DNA from: Erysipelotrichaceae bacterium UBA6182
Lineage (GTDB): Bacteria; Bacillota_I; Bacilli_A; Erysipelotrichales; Erysipelotrichaceae
Length of the DNA: 10,459 nt
Direction of reading: 5' to 3'
Assembly: GCA_002422065.1 (NCBI GenBank)
Contig: DITO01000027.1
Span: 1-10,459, forward strand
Each line of letters opens with the position of its first letter. The first letter of the stretch is position 1. The notes under the pieces are model-generated. The model saw only the letters and a list, made by a program, of their open reading frames with translations, did not search any database and was not told the DNA's origin. Made by a program: the position numbers and the translations under genes. This document shows positions 1 to 6,932 of this stretch, one piece after another.

Positions 1-440
1 TTCAATCCACCGCAGGCATTTTTAAACACTATATCCCTTTTTCAATCATTGAATTTGTACTAAATCTTGTTATTTCGATTTATGGAGCAATTTATTGGGG
101 AATGCTTGGCGTATTCATAGGTACAACGATAGCCTATATGGTGAGTTGGATTGGTCAGGCTTGGATTCTTAATAAGTACGTGATTCATGCGTCTATCAGT
201 AGGTATTATTTTAAGCAGTTGGAATTCATTGGATTGATGCTTTTTGAACTCCTATTTGTTTTATGGCTCATTCCAAATGTTGATTTGAACAATGCTGTTC
301 TAAATTTCATTGCACACGGATTCATTATTTTTGTTGTCACATCAATTATTCATATTGCACTATATCATCGAACGGAAGAGTTTAAATATCTTAAGACTCA
401 AATACTCGATAAGTTACTAAAACGTTTAAAGCGAAGTTGA
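1..440 (+). CDS. Polysaccharide flippase-like (Wzx/MOP-type) membrane protein, C-terminal part
   Basis: This is the 3' end of a gene whose start lies before the window; the reading frame is open from base 3 and gives 145 residues before TGA at 438-440. An internal ATG at 102 exists, but the frame continues upstream with sensible membrane-protein sequence, so it is not the real start. The fragment holds about four hydrophobic segments (roughly residues 11-30, 32-56, 72-90 and 100-122) and ends in a basic tail (LDKLLKRLKRS). The pattern GIFKHYIPFSIIEFVLNL followed by WGMLGVFIGT is what I expect near the C-terminus of oligosaccharide flippases of the MOP/RfbX family, which move lipid-linked glycans across the membrane. 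It is convergent with a glycan operon, which supports that role. The substrate is unknown and the family call rests on a fragment. Confidence 0.72.
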   Translation, partial: QSTAGIFKHYIPFSIIEFVLNLVISIYGAIYWGMLGVFIGTTIAYMVSWIGQAWILNKYVIHASISRYYFKQLEFIGLMLFELLFVLWLIPNVDLNNAVLNFIAHGFIIFVVTSIIHIALYHRTEEFKYLKTQILDKLLKRLKRS

Positions 441-470
441 TCATAAACAGATCACTTCGCTTTATTTTTA
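428..470. terminator. Bidirectional rho-independent terminator between convergent genes
   Basis: A near-perfect inverted repeat pairs AAAGCGAAGT (428-437) with ACTTCGCTTT (454-463). The stem extends inward by GATC/GATC (439-442 with 450-453) after one bulged T, leaving a 7-base loop. On the plus strand it is followed by ATTTTTA (464-470). On the minus strand the stem runs into a weaker T-rich stretch (415-427). Both flanking genes end inside it: the flippase TGA is at 438-440 and the glycosyltransferase TGA at 452-454 on the minus strand. One hairpin therefore probably terminates both transcripts. Confidence 0.85.
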
Positions 471-1450
471 GATAGTTTAATGAAGATAAGATTATATAGA
501 TCCTTTAAGTATGTCCAAACGCCATTTATAGCCTTGTAGTGACCTTTTAGAAGTTCCTGGGTTAATGAGCTGATAACATCAAATAATTGTCTAGAACGAT
601 AGTTAGAACGTGCGTCATAAAGATTTGTAATGGCATTTATGTTTTGGTTTTGAATGAATTGTGCAAGATAACTATGTTTAGCCATATTGTCATATACTCG
701 ATGATGGCGTTGTGCAATATAAGTATCCGCTTCGTGATAAAATGTTACATTTGTAAACAAACTTTTATAGAAAGAAAGTTTAGATCCGCGCACTGTCCCA
801 ACTACATTACCACCGTGTTGGCGATACTTAATTAAAGGCTCTGGTAAACCAATAATCTTACCGGATAGACAAGCAGATGTCGCAATCCAATCGTCATGGT
901 AGACTAAATCAGGAACGGGTAATATTTTGTCAAAGAATGATTTTTTGAAGGACATACAACAACCTGCAATGGATTGACCTTTGACAACTAGACTGCTAAA
1001 GCTAGATTTGCCCTTTTGAACATCTAAAATAGATTCCGTTTCCCAAAGTGGATACAAAACATGATCAAGGGTATTAAGGACCACTTCCGCATTAGAGTAT
1101 ACAAGATCGACCTCAGGATTGTTCGTATGTATGAACATATGCTTTTCAAGTTTGTTTGGCATCCAATAATCATCTTGATCGCAAGTAAAAATGATGTCGC
1201 CCGTGCAGTTTTCTATGCAATGAATGAAATTCCTATAAACACCGAGATTTTGGTCATGTGTTAATACACGTATTGGAATGCGATTCTTAAGCTTGAAGGT
1301 CTCCACAATCGCCAATGTACCATCCTTTGATCCATCATCCGATATAACAATCTCATCTGGAGATAATGATTGATCGAAAAGAGACTGAAGTTGTTCAGCC
1401 AGGTATTTTTCTCCATTATAGGTACAAAGTGCAATTGAAATCTTATTCAT
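452..1450 (-). CDS. GT2 glycosyltransferase, rhamnosyltransferase-like
   Basis: A 332-residue cytoplasmic GT-A-fold glycosyltransferase of family GT2. The N-terminus ISIALCTYNGEKYLAEQL opens the nucleotide-sugar fold, followed by ISDDGSKDGT (about 36-45) for nucleotide binding and the metal-binding DQDD at 91-94. HDDW at 185-188 is the probable acceptor/base region. KYRQHGGNVVG at about 208-218 carries the Gln-His-Gly-Gly-Asn signature I associate with the subfamily that includes many rhamnosyltransferases. No transmembrane segment is evident; the C-terminal 100 residues are less conserved. The start codon overlaps the rmlC stop by one base (TAATG) and no clear Shine-Dalgarno precedes it, so translation is probably coupled. 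Being directly after rmlD and rmlC makes dTDP-L-rhamnose the likely donor (inference). It is the last gene of the operon. Confidence 0.88.
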   Translation of the reverse strand: MNKISIALCTYNGEKYLAEQLQSLFDQSLSPDEIVISDDGSKDGTLAIVETFKLKNRIPIRVLTHDQNLGVYRNFIHCIENCTGDIIFTCDQDDYWMPNKLEKHMFIHTNNPEVDLVYSNAEVVLNTLDHVLYPLWETESILDVQKGKSSFSSLVVKGQSIAGCCMSFKKSFFDKILPVPDLVYHDDWIATSACLSGKIIGLPEPLIKYRQHGGNVVGTVRGSKLSFYKSLFTNVTFYHEADTYIAQRHHRVYDNMAKHSYLAQFIQNQNINAITNLYDARSNYRSRQLFDVISSLTQELLKGHYKAINGVWTYLKDLYNLIFIKLSKNKAK

Positions 1451-2007
1451 TAGAAATTTAATTCCAATTCATGTAATAGTTTTAGTTGCTTATCTTTGTC
1501 AGACAAAATGAACTCAACATTCGGTAATATACTCTGCCAAGCGATATTCAATTGTGGATCATCATAACGAATTCCAGAATCGTGTTCCTTTGAATAAAAA
1601 GCATCCACTTTGTACATGATCTCCACATTTTCAGTGAGCGTGACAAAGCCATGTGCAAATCCCTTAGGTACAAACAATTGTAGCTTGTTCTCTTCACTTA
1701 ATTCAATCGCATCCCATTGAAGGAAAGTAGGACTATCTTTTCTCAAATCAACACATATATCCATAAGCCTTCCCCGGATACAACGTATAAGTTTACTCTG
1801 CGCAAACTCTCCTGTTTGAAAGTGCATACCTCTAAGCGTTCCAACTTCTTTTGAGTATGAATGATTATCTTGAATAAAATTATTATCAATGCCCAAAGCA
1901 AGATACTTTTGCTTATTATAGCTTTCTGTAAACCATCCTCGATTGTCACCAAAAACATCAGGATGAATGACGATCAGATCTTTTAGTTTCGTCTCATCAA
2001 TTTTCAT
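1450..2007 (-). CDS. rmlC: RmlC, dTDP-4-dehydrorhamnose 3,5-epimerase
   Basis: Cupin-fold epimerase that converts dTDP-4-keto-6-deoxy-D-glucose to dTDP-4-keto-L-rhamnose, the third step of dTDP-L-rhamnose synthesis in the cytoplasm. At 185 residues it has the usual family length. Visible hallmarks are FGDNRGWFTESY (19-30, substrate nucleotide binding), GTLRGMHFQ with the catalytic His at residue 62, VPKGFAHGF (113-121), and the region ENVEIMYKVDAFYSKEHDSG with Tyr132 and Tyr138, then IRYDDP (146-151). All expected catalytic positions appear intact. The start is fixed by a strong AGGAGGG ribosome site and overlaps the rmlD stop by four bases (ATGA). RmlD precedes it, and a rhamnosyltransferase-like GT2 follows, overlapping by one base. 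RmlA and RmlB, needed to make the substrate, are not in this window. Confidence 0.97.
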   Translation of the reverse strand: MKIDETKLKDLIVIHPDVFGDNRGWFTESYNKQKYLALGIDNNFIQDNHSYSKEVGTLRGMHFQTGEFAQSKLIRCIRGRLMDICVDLRKDSPTFLQWDAIELSEENKLQLFVPKGFAHGFVTLTENVEIMYKVDAFYSKEHDSGIRYDDPQLNIAWQSILPNVEFILSDKDKQLKLLHELELNF

Positions 2008-2861
2008 AGCGTTCCCTCCTCATCCATCAATTCTTGAAGATAGCGATCTACAGCATCTTGCCAACTTGGTAAACGCTTAAAACCATTTTCTTCAAGTTTA
2101 TCTTTTGATAATCTTGAATTCATTGGACGAACTGCTTTTGTTGGATAATCTCTGGTCAAAATATCGTTAACTTTGGTCGAGTATTGAGCTTTACTTAGAA
2201 TATAGCGTGTGAAATCTGCCCATGAACAATAGCCTTCATTAGTCGCATGATAAACTCCGTACTTGTCTGTCAAAGCCATTTCAATCAAGAGTGGTGCAAC
2301 ATCTTTAGTATACGTTGGTGAGCCAATTTGATCAGAAACGACAGATAACGTGTCACGCTCTTTTCCTAGACGAAGCATTGTTCTGACGAAGTTCTTACCA
2401 TTTAATCCAAATGCCCAAGAGATTCGGACGATATAGTAGTTTTTTAGATTTTGTTGAATGTAAAGTTCAGCGTCAGCTTTAGACTTACCATAGACACTTA
2501 ATGGTGAAGGTGAGTCATCAACTTGGTATATGCCGTCTTTATCGCCACCAAAAACATAATCTGTGCTGATAAAGATAAACTTAACATTGTGTGTTTTGCA
2601 TGCATCCACTAGATACTTTACAGCCTCAGTATTGACTCGATAACACAATTCTGGATTATCTTCTGCGACATCGACTGCTGTAAATGCTGCGCAATGGATG
2701 AAGGTATCTATCTCGTGTTCATTAAAGAATGCTTGAATTGCATCCGGGTTTGTGATGTCGAGCTCATCTTTATCAATGCCTAAGTAATCAAGATTTCTGA
2801 GTTTACACACTTTCTCTATATCGAAACCTAATTGTCCCTTATTTCCTGTAATAACGATCAT
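2004..2861 (-). CDS. rmlD: RmlD, dTDP-4-dehydrorhamnose reductase
   Basis: Short-chain dehydrogenase/reductase that uses NAD(P)H to reduce dTDP-4-keto-L-rhamnose to dTDP-L-rhamnose, the last step of the pathway. At 285 residues it is full length for the family. The N-terminal dinucleotide-binding loop reads GNKGQLG (6-12). CAAFTAVDVAE (57-67) is a family signature. ISTDYVFGG (98-106) supplies the catalytic Thr/Ser, and YGKSK gives the Tyr124/Lys128 pair. SDQIGSPTYTKDVA (176-189) is the substrate-binding motif typical of RmlD. The ATG lies one base after the stop of the upstream GT2, behind a good GGGAGA ribosome site, and its stop overlaps the rmlC start. In streptococcal rhamnan loci the equivalent gene is gacA. 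The call is secure. Confidence 0.97.
   Translation of the reverse strand: MIVITGNKGQLGFDIEKVCKLRNLDYLGIDKDELDITNPDAIQAFFNEHEIDTFIHCAAFTAVDVAEDNPELCYRVNTEAVKYLVDACKTHNVKFIFISTDYVFGGDKDGIYQVDDSPSPLSVYGKSKADAELYIQQNLKNYYIVRISWAFGLNGKNFVRTMLRLGKERDTLSVVSDQIGSPTYTKDVAPLLIEMALTDKYGVYHATNEGYCSWADFTRYILSKAQYSTKVNDILTRDYPTKAVRPMNSRLSKDKLEENGFKRLPSWQDAVDRYLQELMDEEGTL
2014..2020 (-). promoter_or_regulatory. Strong Shine-Dalgarno for rmlC inside the rmlD 3' end
   Basis: On the minus strand AGGAGGG lies 6 bases before the rmlC ATG and within the last codons of rmlD (Asp-Glu-Glu-Gly-Thr-Leu). It is the best ribosome site in the window and fixes the rmlC start at 2007. Overlapping stop and start (ATGA) plus a strong site suggests rmlC is both coupled and independently initiated. 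Confidence 0.8.
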
Positions 2862-2862
2862 T

Positions 2863-3855
2863 TCAACTTCTCCCTTTCAATAGATCTATTGTTCTAATTA
2901 AAACTCTATACAAGCGGTATGAAAACTTATTTAAAGTTCTTACATACATTCGATTCTTAAAACCAAGTGTTTTTATGTATAAATTCTTTTTCCATTTTGG
3001 GAATAAAGCATACGTTAATTCCAAAGCCTCATTCATAAGCTCATTTGGTATATCTGATCTTATGAAGCGAAATCCACCATAGATCAAGAGCTGCTCAATA
3101 AATAAATACTCTACTTCACTATGATATTTATTCATCAATCCCTTATCATTGAAATAGTCAGACACCTGCGTCATAATAACAAAAATATCTCTCATTTTTC
3201 TAGAACTTCTGGCGCCCATTATGGAAGAATCCCTTTGCAAATAATGTACCAAAGGTATTTCTACGTAAGCAATTTTATCTGCAAAAGCAAAGATTGGTAA
3301 AGTAACTGGGATATCTTCATACCATAAACCAATTGGATATCTAAGATTATATTGTTTGAAAAATTTTTTGTGATAGAGTTTATTCCATGCAAATAGTGGT
3401 GATAGCATAGCATCTTTTTTTACATCAACCCCATTAAGTCGTCTTAAACCACTCATTAACCTACTTGTATTAGATTTCTCCCATTCGTATAGGATGTCAC
3501 ATACAACAATATCAGCATTGCAACTGATCGCTTTTTCAAGCATCAGCTTATACATCTCTTGTTCTACAAAATCATCGCTATCAATAAAACCGATAAAATC
3601 AGCATTTGCATATTGCAAACCAAAATTCCGCGCATCACTTAGTCCTCCATTCTCTTTGATGAAGGAGAATATTTTTTGAGGATACCGACGAGCGAAATCG
3701 TCGATTATGGTTTGGGATTTATCTGTTGAACCATCATTAACAACGATAATTTCAATCTCACTTAGAGTTTGATTTACGAGTGAATTCAAGCACTTTGAAA
3801 GGTACTTCTCAACATTGAAAACAGGAACAATTACACTAACTAAGGGTCCCATCAT
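2863..3855 (-). CDS. GT2 family glycosyltransferase (EPS/capsule type)
   Basis: A 330-residue GT-A-fold family 2 glycosyltransferase of the kind common in exopolysaccharide and capsule loci. PLVSVIVPVFNVEKYL opens the fold. VVNDGSTDKS (38-47) binds the nucleotide, ENGGLSDARNFGL (68-80) is the family's Asn-Gly-Gly...Ala-Arg-Asn motif, and DSDD at 92-95 is the metal-binding site. WNKLYHKKFF (157-166) and WYEDIP with Glu180/Asp181 match the acceptor/base region. No membrane segment is evident. The reading frame begins with two consecutive ATG codons, the first overlapping the upstream GT-C stop as ATGA; the ribosome site is weak (AGGT), so translation is probably coupled. The donor sugar cannot be inferred. 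Lying beside rmlD makes a role in the rhamnose-containing polymer likely. Confidence 0.9.
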   Translation of the reverse strand: MMGPLVSVIVPVFNVEKYLSKCLNSLVNQTLSEIEIIVVNDGSTDKSQTIIDDFARRYPQKIFSFIKENGGLSDARNFGLQYANADFIGFIDSDDFVEQEMYKLMLEKAISCNADIVVCDILYEWEKSNTSRLMSGLRRLNGVDVKKDAMLSPLFAWNKLYHKKFFKQYNLRYPIGLWYEDIPVTLPIFAFADKIAYVEIPLVHYLQRDSSIMGARSSRKMRDIFVIMTQVSDYFNDKGLMNKYHSEVEYLFIEQLLIYGGFRFIRSDIPNELMNEALELTYALFPKWKKNLYIKTLGFKNRMYVRTLNKFSYRLYRVLIRTIDLLKGRS

Positions 3856-5912
3856 CGATTGACCTGTCTTAATTTGTACTCATAGTTTTCATGTAAGATG
3901 GTCGTGCATTCATTAATGGCTTGATCAAAATCATGATTTTCCCAAATCTCATTTATGACAAAGTCAATCTGATATTTATTAAGATAGTCACAACTTTTTG
4001 AATAATCTAAATTGCTTGGTCGCTCTTCCCAACCATACCACATACGAGCAACTTGATAGAAATCTTGGTCGATACGATCCCAGCTCGACCAATACTGTCT
4101 TGCCGTAAATACTTGATAGACGTTTGGTGTAAATGTTCTTAGACCATCTGCATGGGATACTACTGTTATCTGATCATTTGATGTTGAGTAATTTTCGATT
4201 GTTTTTTCGAATGCTTTTATTACATCAAGTTCACTGTTTTTAATTTTGTAAAGTGGTAAAACAGTTTTTCCCTCATTAACATAATACCCATACAAACTAC
4301 TTTTATCTTGCAATACGAAACTTGTGTAATGGCTATAAAATACAGAAATAAATAAGATCAAAGGAATAATCAATCTTAGCAATTTTCGATCCCATATCAA
4401 ATTTAGAATAAAGGAGAACAATAGTGCTTCCGTAAATACATTGAACATGGATTCAAAAGCTCTGTAATAAACGTTTGACGCGAACATCTTCGATATAAAC
4501 GAAGTTGTAAGTGGATTAAGGAAAAAGACAATCAAAACTAAGAAATGCTTAGATAGAAACTTATTCTCTTCATTCTTGGAATTGTGATAAAACAAAAGGA
4601 ATACTCCCACCCATCTAAACACATTGAGGGTATTATCAACCCAATCTGAATGTAGAAAAATATAATTTTTGACCATATCATATGCAGCATGGTCATTAAA
4701 ATAATGGAACATGTTCCAAGGATAATTTGGATCAATATTCATATCAATGAACGAGTAAATCACTGCAATTACAGGTAAGATCAATAGGAATATCAAGTTT
4801 GCATGTTTACCAATAAAATTATTGAACTTCGTTAAAAGTGTCTTAGCGTATGGAGTCCAATGTAATGAGTAATATATTACAGAAACAGCAAATAAAATTA
4901 AAAAGATATTAAAGTGGTCCTTGTACATCAACGCAAGTACATACAAAACCATTGGTAATCCAATGTAGGAAGCATCTTCAAATGCAGTTGGTGATTTTAT
5001 ATAAAAGAAATAGAAAGCCACCCCAAGCAGAATTGAAAAACCGATAAACAGTGTTGAAGATGAAGCGGCAATTGAGGCTCCAAAAATAATCGCAGCAACA
5101 TAAATGTAATTTCGATTCTTCTCTTTTATAGATTGATACAATGTAAAAAGAAACATTGTCATGAACAATGAACGCCAAGTATTACCGTAGAAAGAAAATG
5201 ATACTTTCCAGTAATAAAAATTCGTGAAAAATAAACTGAAGAAAACTAATATATGGGTAATCACATTACTTTTTACTTTGAGTGATTTCACCATATTCAC
5301 AATGAACATACTCGATATCAAAGCATACAGTGAACCAAGTCCCCATAAACTGACTACGATCGTATCAATCTTTGAACCAACTCCCAAATCACTGAAAATA
5401 TTGACAAATTTAACTAAGAATCCAGCGAAATGAAAGTAACCTTGGAAGAGATAAATAGTAACAAACTCGGCACCTTTAAGTCCCGTCCATAAATTAAAAT
5501 TATTTAGTTCGGAATTATCTATATTTTGGGCAATGTAGTTAAGGTACATTTGTCCATCCGCTCGAGGTATCGAAATAGACACATTGTAGAAAACGAACAA
5601 AAAAACAATGAAATAAAACGTGATCCATAGACTTTTTAATTGGAAATACTGTTTAAGAATATCTTTTATTCTATATAACGAATATACACCCAAAAGAATG
5701 TATGCAATTGATGTAATAACTACAATAATAAAGCTCGATAAGTTGAATAACTGAACCGGATAATATGTCAACTGTAAGAAGAACAACAAAGTTGCGAAAC
5801 CAACTGGTGCAGCAAAGAATTTCCGATCCAAGTTAAACTTTTCTGAAACAAATAAACCTAGAGCAGTTGAGATTAATATTGTGTACGCAACGACAAAAAA
5901 TACCTTAATCAC
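3852..5912 (-). CDS. Polytopic GT-C-like membrane glycosyltransferase (candidate)
   Basis: A 686-residue protein with roughly 15-17 hydrophobic segments across residues 1-530 and a hydrophilic C-terminal region of about 155 residues (532-686). The first sizeable outside loop contains ISIPRADGQMYLN, where Asp119 sits where GT-C enzymes carry their catalytic acidic residue. The overall plan (short N-terminal helices, acidic loop 1, many helices, soluble tail) fits lipid-phosphate-sugar-dependent GT-C glycosyltransferases, which act outside the membrane. I cannot name the family; a Wzy-type polymerase is the main alternative. The gene directly follows a GtrB/DPM1-like enzyme that would make the lipid-linked donor, with an 8-base overlap, the pairing seen in Gtr and GacI/GacL systems. 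The start is GTG, supported by an AAGGAG site 7 bases upstream. Tail features include an aromatic patch (RQYWSSWDRIDQDFYQ). Confidence 0.7.
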   Translation of the reverse strand: MIKVFFVVAYTILISTALGLFVSEKFNLDRKFFAAPVGFATLLFFLQLTYYPVQLFNLSSFIIVVITSIAYILLGVYSLYRIKDILKQYFQLKSLWITFYFIVFLFVFYNVSISIPRADGQMYLNYIAQNIDNSELNNFNLWTGLKGAEFVTIYLFQGYFHFAGFLVKFVNIFSDLGVGSKIDTIVVSLWGLGSLYALISSMFIVNMVKSLKVKSNVITHILVFFSLFFTNFYYWKVSFSFYGNTWRSLFMTMFLFTLYQSIKEKNRNYIYVAAIIFGASIAASSSTLFIGFSILLGVAFYFFYIKSPTAFEDASYIGLPMVLYVLALMYKDHFNIFLILFAVSVIYYSLHWTPYAKTLLTKFNNFIGKHANLIFLLILPVIAVIYSFIDMNIDPNYPWNMFHYFNDHAAYDMVKNYIFLHSDWVDNTLNVFRWVGVFLLFYHNSKNEENKFLSKHFLVLIVFFLNPLTTSFISKMFASNVYYRAFESMFNVFTEALLFSFILNLIWDRKLLRLIIPLILFISVFYSHYTSFVLQDKSSLYGYYVNEGKTVLPLYKIKNSELDVIKAFEKTIENYSTSNDQITVVSHADGLRTFTPNVYQVFTARQYWSSWDRIDQDFYQVARMWYGWEERPSNLDYSKSCDYLNKYQIDFVINEIWENHDFDQAINECTTILHENYEYKLRQVNR

Positions 5913-6855
5913 CTTTAGACTCCTTAGATTTATTTTCTCTATACATAAACATATTTATCTTATATTCAAAATCAATACGACTGTTATATGCCATAGTATC
6001 TAGAATTAAAGCTACAACAAAGAAAAGAAAAGCTACAGTCGCAAGTCCGCTTGCTAGAATAGCAGATGGAACGAGTGTGATGTAATGAGTTTTAAGAAAT
6101 TCGAGAATAACAGGAACTCCTACAAACAATGACGCTGTTAGAAAAACAAGTGAGATTAATCCAAAAAACAAGAAAGGTCTTGTGTGTTTAAAGAGTGCAG
6201 ATAAAATACTTAGTACTCGATATCCATCTTTAAAAGTGTTCAACTTTGAAAAACTACCTTCCGGACGATCTCGATATGTTATAGGGAATTCTTTTACTCT
6301 TAATCGATGGTTCAATGCAAACATGGTCATCTCAGTTTCAATTTGAAACCCCTCGCTTAGAATTGGAAAATTCTTTACAAAAGTCTTACTAAAAACTCGA
6401 TAACCTGTCATAATGTCATTTATTTTACTCTTGAATATCCAATTGACTAAAGTTTGAATCAATTTGTTCCCAAAACCATGAAAGTTTCTCTTGTTTTCTT
6501 GATGATAAGTCCCATTTGATAATCGATCACCGATCAACATATCCAAACCTTCTTCAGAAGCAAGTGTAATCATTTGATTTACCTCTTCAGCTGGATATGT
6601 ATCATCACCATCAACTAGTACATAATAATCCGCTTCAATGTCACGAAACATTGATCGTACTACATTGCCTTTACCTTGCTTTAGCTCTTTCTTGACAATG
6701 GCTCCAGCTTTAACTGCAAGATCATACGTTCGATCCGTAGAATTATTGTCATAAACATAAACATCCGCATTAGGTAAAGCAGACTTAAAATCACTTACAA
6801 CCTTAACTACTGTCAGTTCCTCATTATAACAAGGGATCAATACTACAACTTTCAT
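5905..6855 (-). CDS. GtrB/DPM1-like polyprenyl-phosphate glycosyltransferase
   Basis: A 316-residue membrane-anchored GT2 enzyme expected to transfer a sugar from a nucleotide donor to undecaprenyl phosphate on the cytoplasmic face, giving a lipid-linked monosaccharide donor. The catalytic domain shows VVVLIPCYNEE (3-13), VYDNNSTDRT (34-43), KQGKGNVVRSMF (59-70), metal-binding DGDD (82-85), IGDRLS (108-113), DIMTGYRVFSK (147-157) and RPEGSFSKL (197-205), all hallmarks of the dolichol-phosphate-mannose-synthase-like group. Two C-terminal transmembrane helices follow (about 227-249 and 262-286), as in GtrB, CsbB and GacI. It is the first gene of the six-gene operon, behind a promoter and a GAGGTG ribosome site. 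The GT-C-like gene overlaps it by 8 bases and is its likely user. The sugar (glucose, GlcNAc, GalNAc or other) cannot be told from sequence. Confidence 0.9.
   Translation of the reverse strand: MKVVVLIPCYNEELTVVKVVSDFKSALPNADVYVYDNNSTDRTYDLAVKAGAIVKKELKQGKGNVVRSMFRDIEADYYVLVDGDDTYPAEEVNQMITLASEEGLDMLIGDRLSNGTYHQENKRNFHGFGNKLIQTLVNWIFKSKINDIMTGYRVFSKTFVKNFPILSEGFQIETEMTMFALNHRLRVKEFPITYRDRPEGSFSKLNTFKDGYRVLSILSALFKHTRPFLFFGLISLVFLTASLFVGVPVILEFLKTHYITLVPSAILASGLATVAFLFFVVALILDTMAYNSRIDFEYKINMFMYRENKSKESKGD
5920..5925 (-). promoter_or_regulatory. Shine-Dalgarno fixing a GTG start for the GT-C-like gene
   Basis: AAGGAG on the minus strand lies 7 bases before GTG at 5912-5910. The GTG is embedded in the last codons of the preceding gene (GGT GAT TAA), giving the overlap GTGATTAA. 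The strength and spacing of this site are the reason for accepting GTG as the start. Confidence 0.75.
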
Positions 6856-6878
6856 TTTTCACCTCTTCAAGCACTAAA

Positions 6879-6906
6879 ATTGTACCATATTCCAATTAAT
6901 ATTCAA
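6879..6906 (-). promoter_or_regulatory. Putative sigma-A promoter of the glycan operon
   Basis: On the minus strand an extended -10 reads TGGTACAAT (hexamer TACAAT at 6879-6884, TG at 6886-6887). A 16-base spacer separates it from TTGAAT (6901-6906), a 4/6 match to the -35 consensus. Predicted initiation near 6872 would give a leader of about 17 bases before the ATG at 6855, with the GAGGTG ribosome site inside it. The -35 overlaps the T-tract of the preceding terminator. Judged by eye only. Confidence 0.6.
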
Positions 6907-6932
6907 AAAATTAGACAGCTTATGCTGTCTAA
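6905..6932 (-). terminator. Rho-independent terminator of the LCP gene
   Basis: A perfect 9-base-pair stem, TTAGACAGC paired with GCTGTCTAA, encloses a 4-base loop (6911-6932). It is followed on the minus strand by six T residues (6905-6910). It begins right after the LCP stop codon TAA (6933-6935), and separates the LCP transcription unit from the downstream glycan operon. Confidence 0.88.

Noticed and set aside
102..440. Reading the plus-strand gene as a complete small 112-residue GtrA-like protein starting at base 102
   Set aside because: The frame is open to the window edge and the upstream residues (GIFKHYIPFSIIEFVLNL) continue the flippase pattern; no ribosome site precedes ATG 102.
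587..1264. Plus-strand frames inside the rhamnosyltransferase-like gene
   Set aside because: The minus-strand GT2 has all catalytic motifs over this stretch; the plus-strand translations are Cys/Ile-rich without domain features.
1743..1958. Second minus-strand frame inside rmlC, considered as a frameshifted or overlapping gene
   Set aside because: rmlC is intact with all motifs in its own frame; the alternative frame resembles no protein.
5224..5433. Plus-strand open frame of 69 codons
   Set aside because: It lies wholly inside the GT-C-like gene on the opposite strand, with no ribosome site or recognisable protein features; it is a shadow of a membrane-protein coding sequence.
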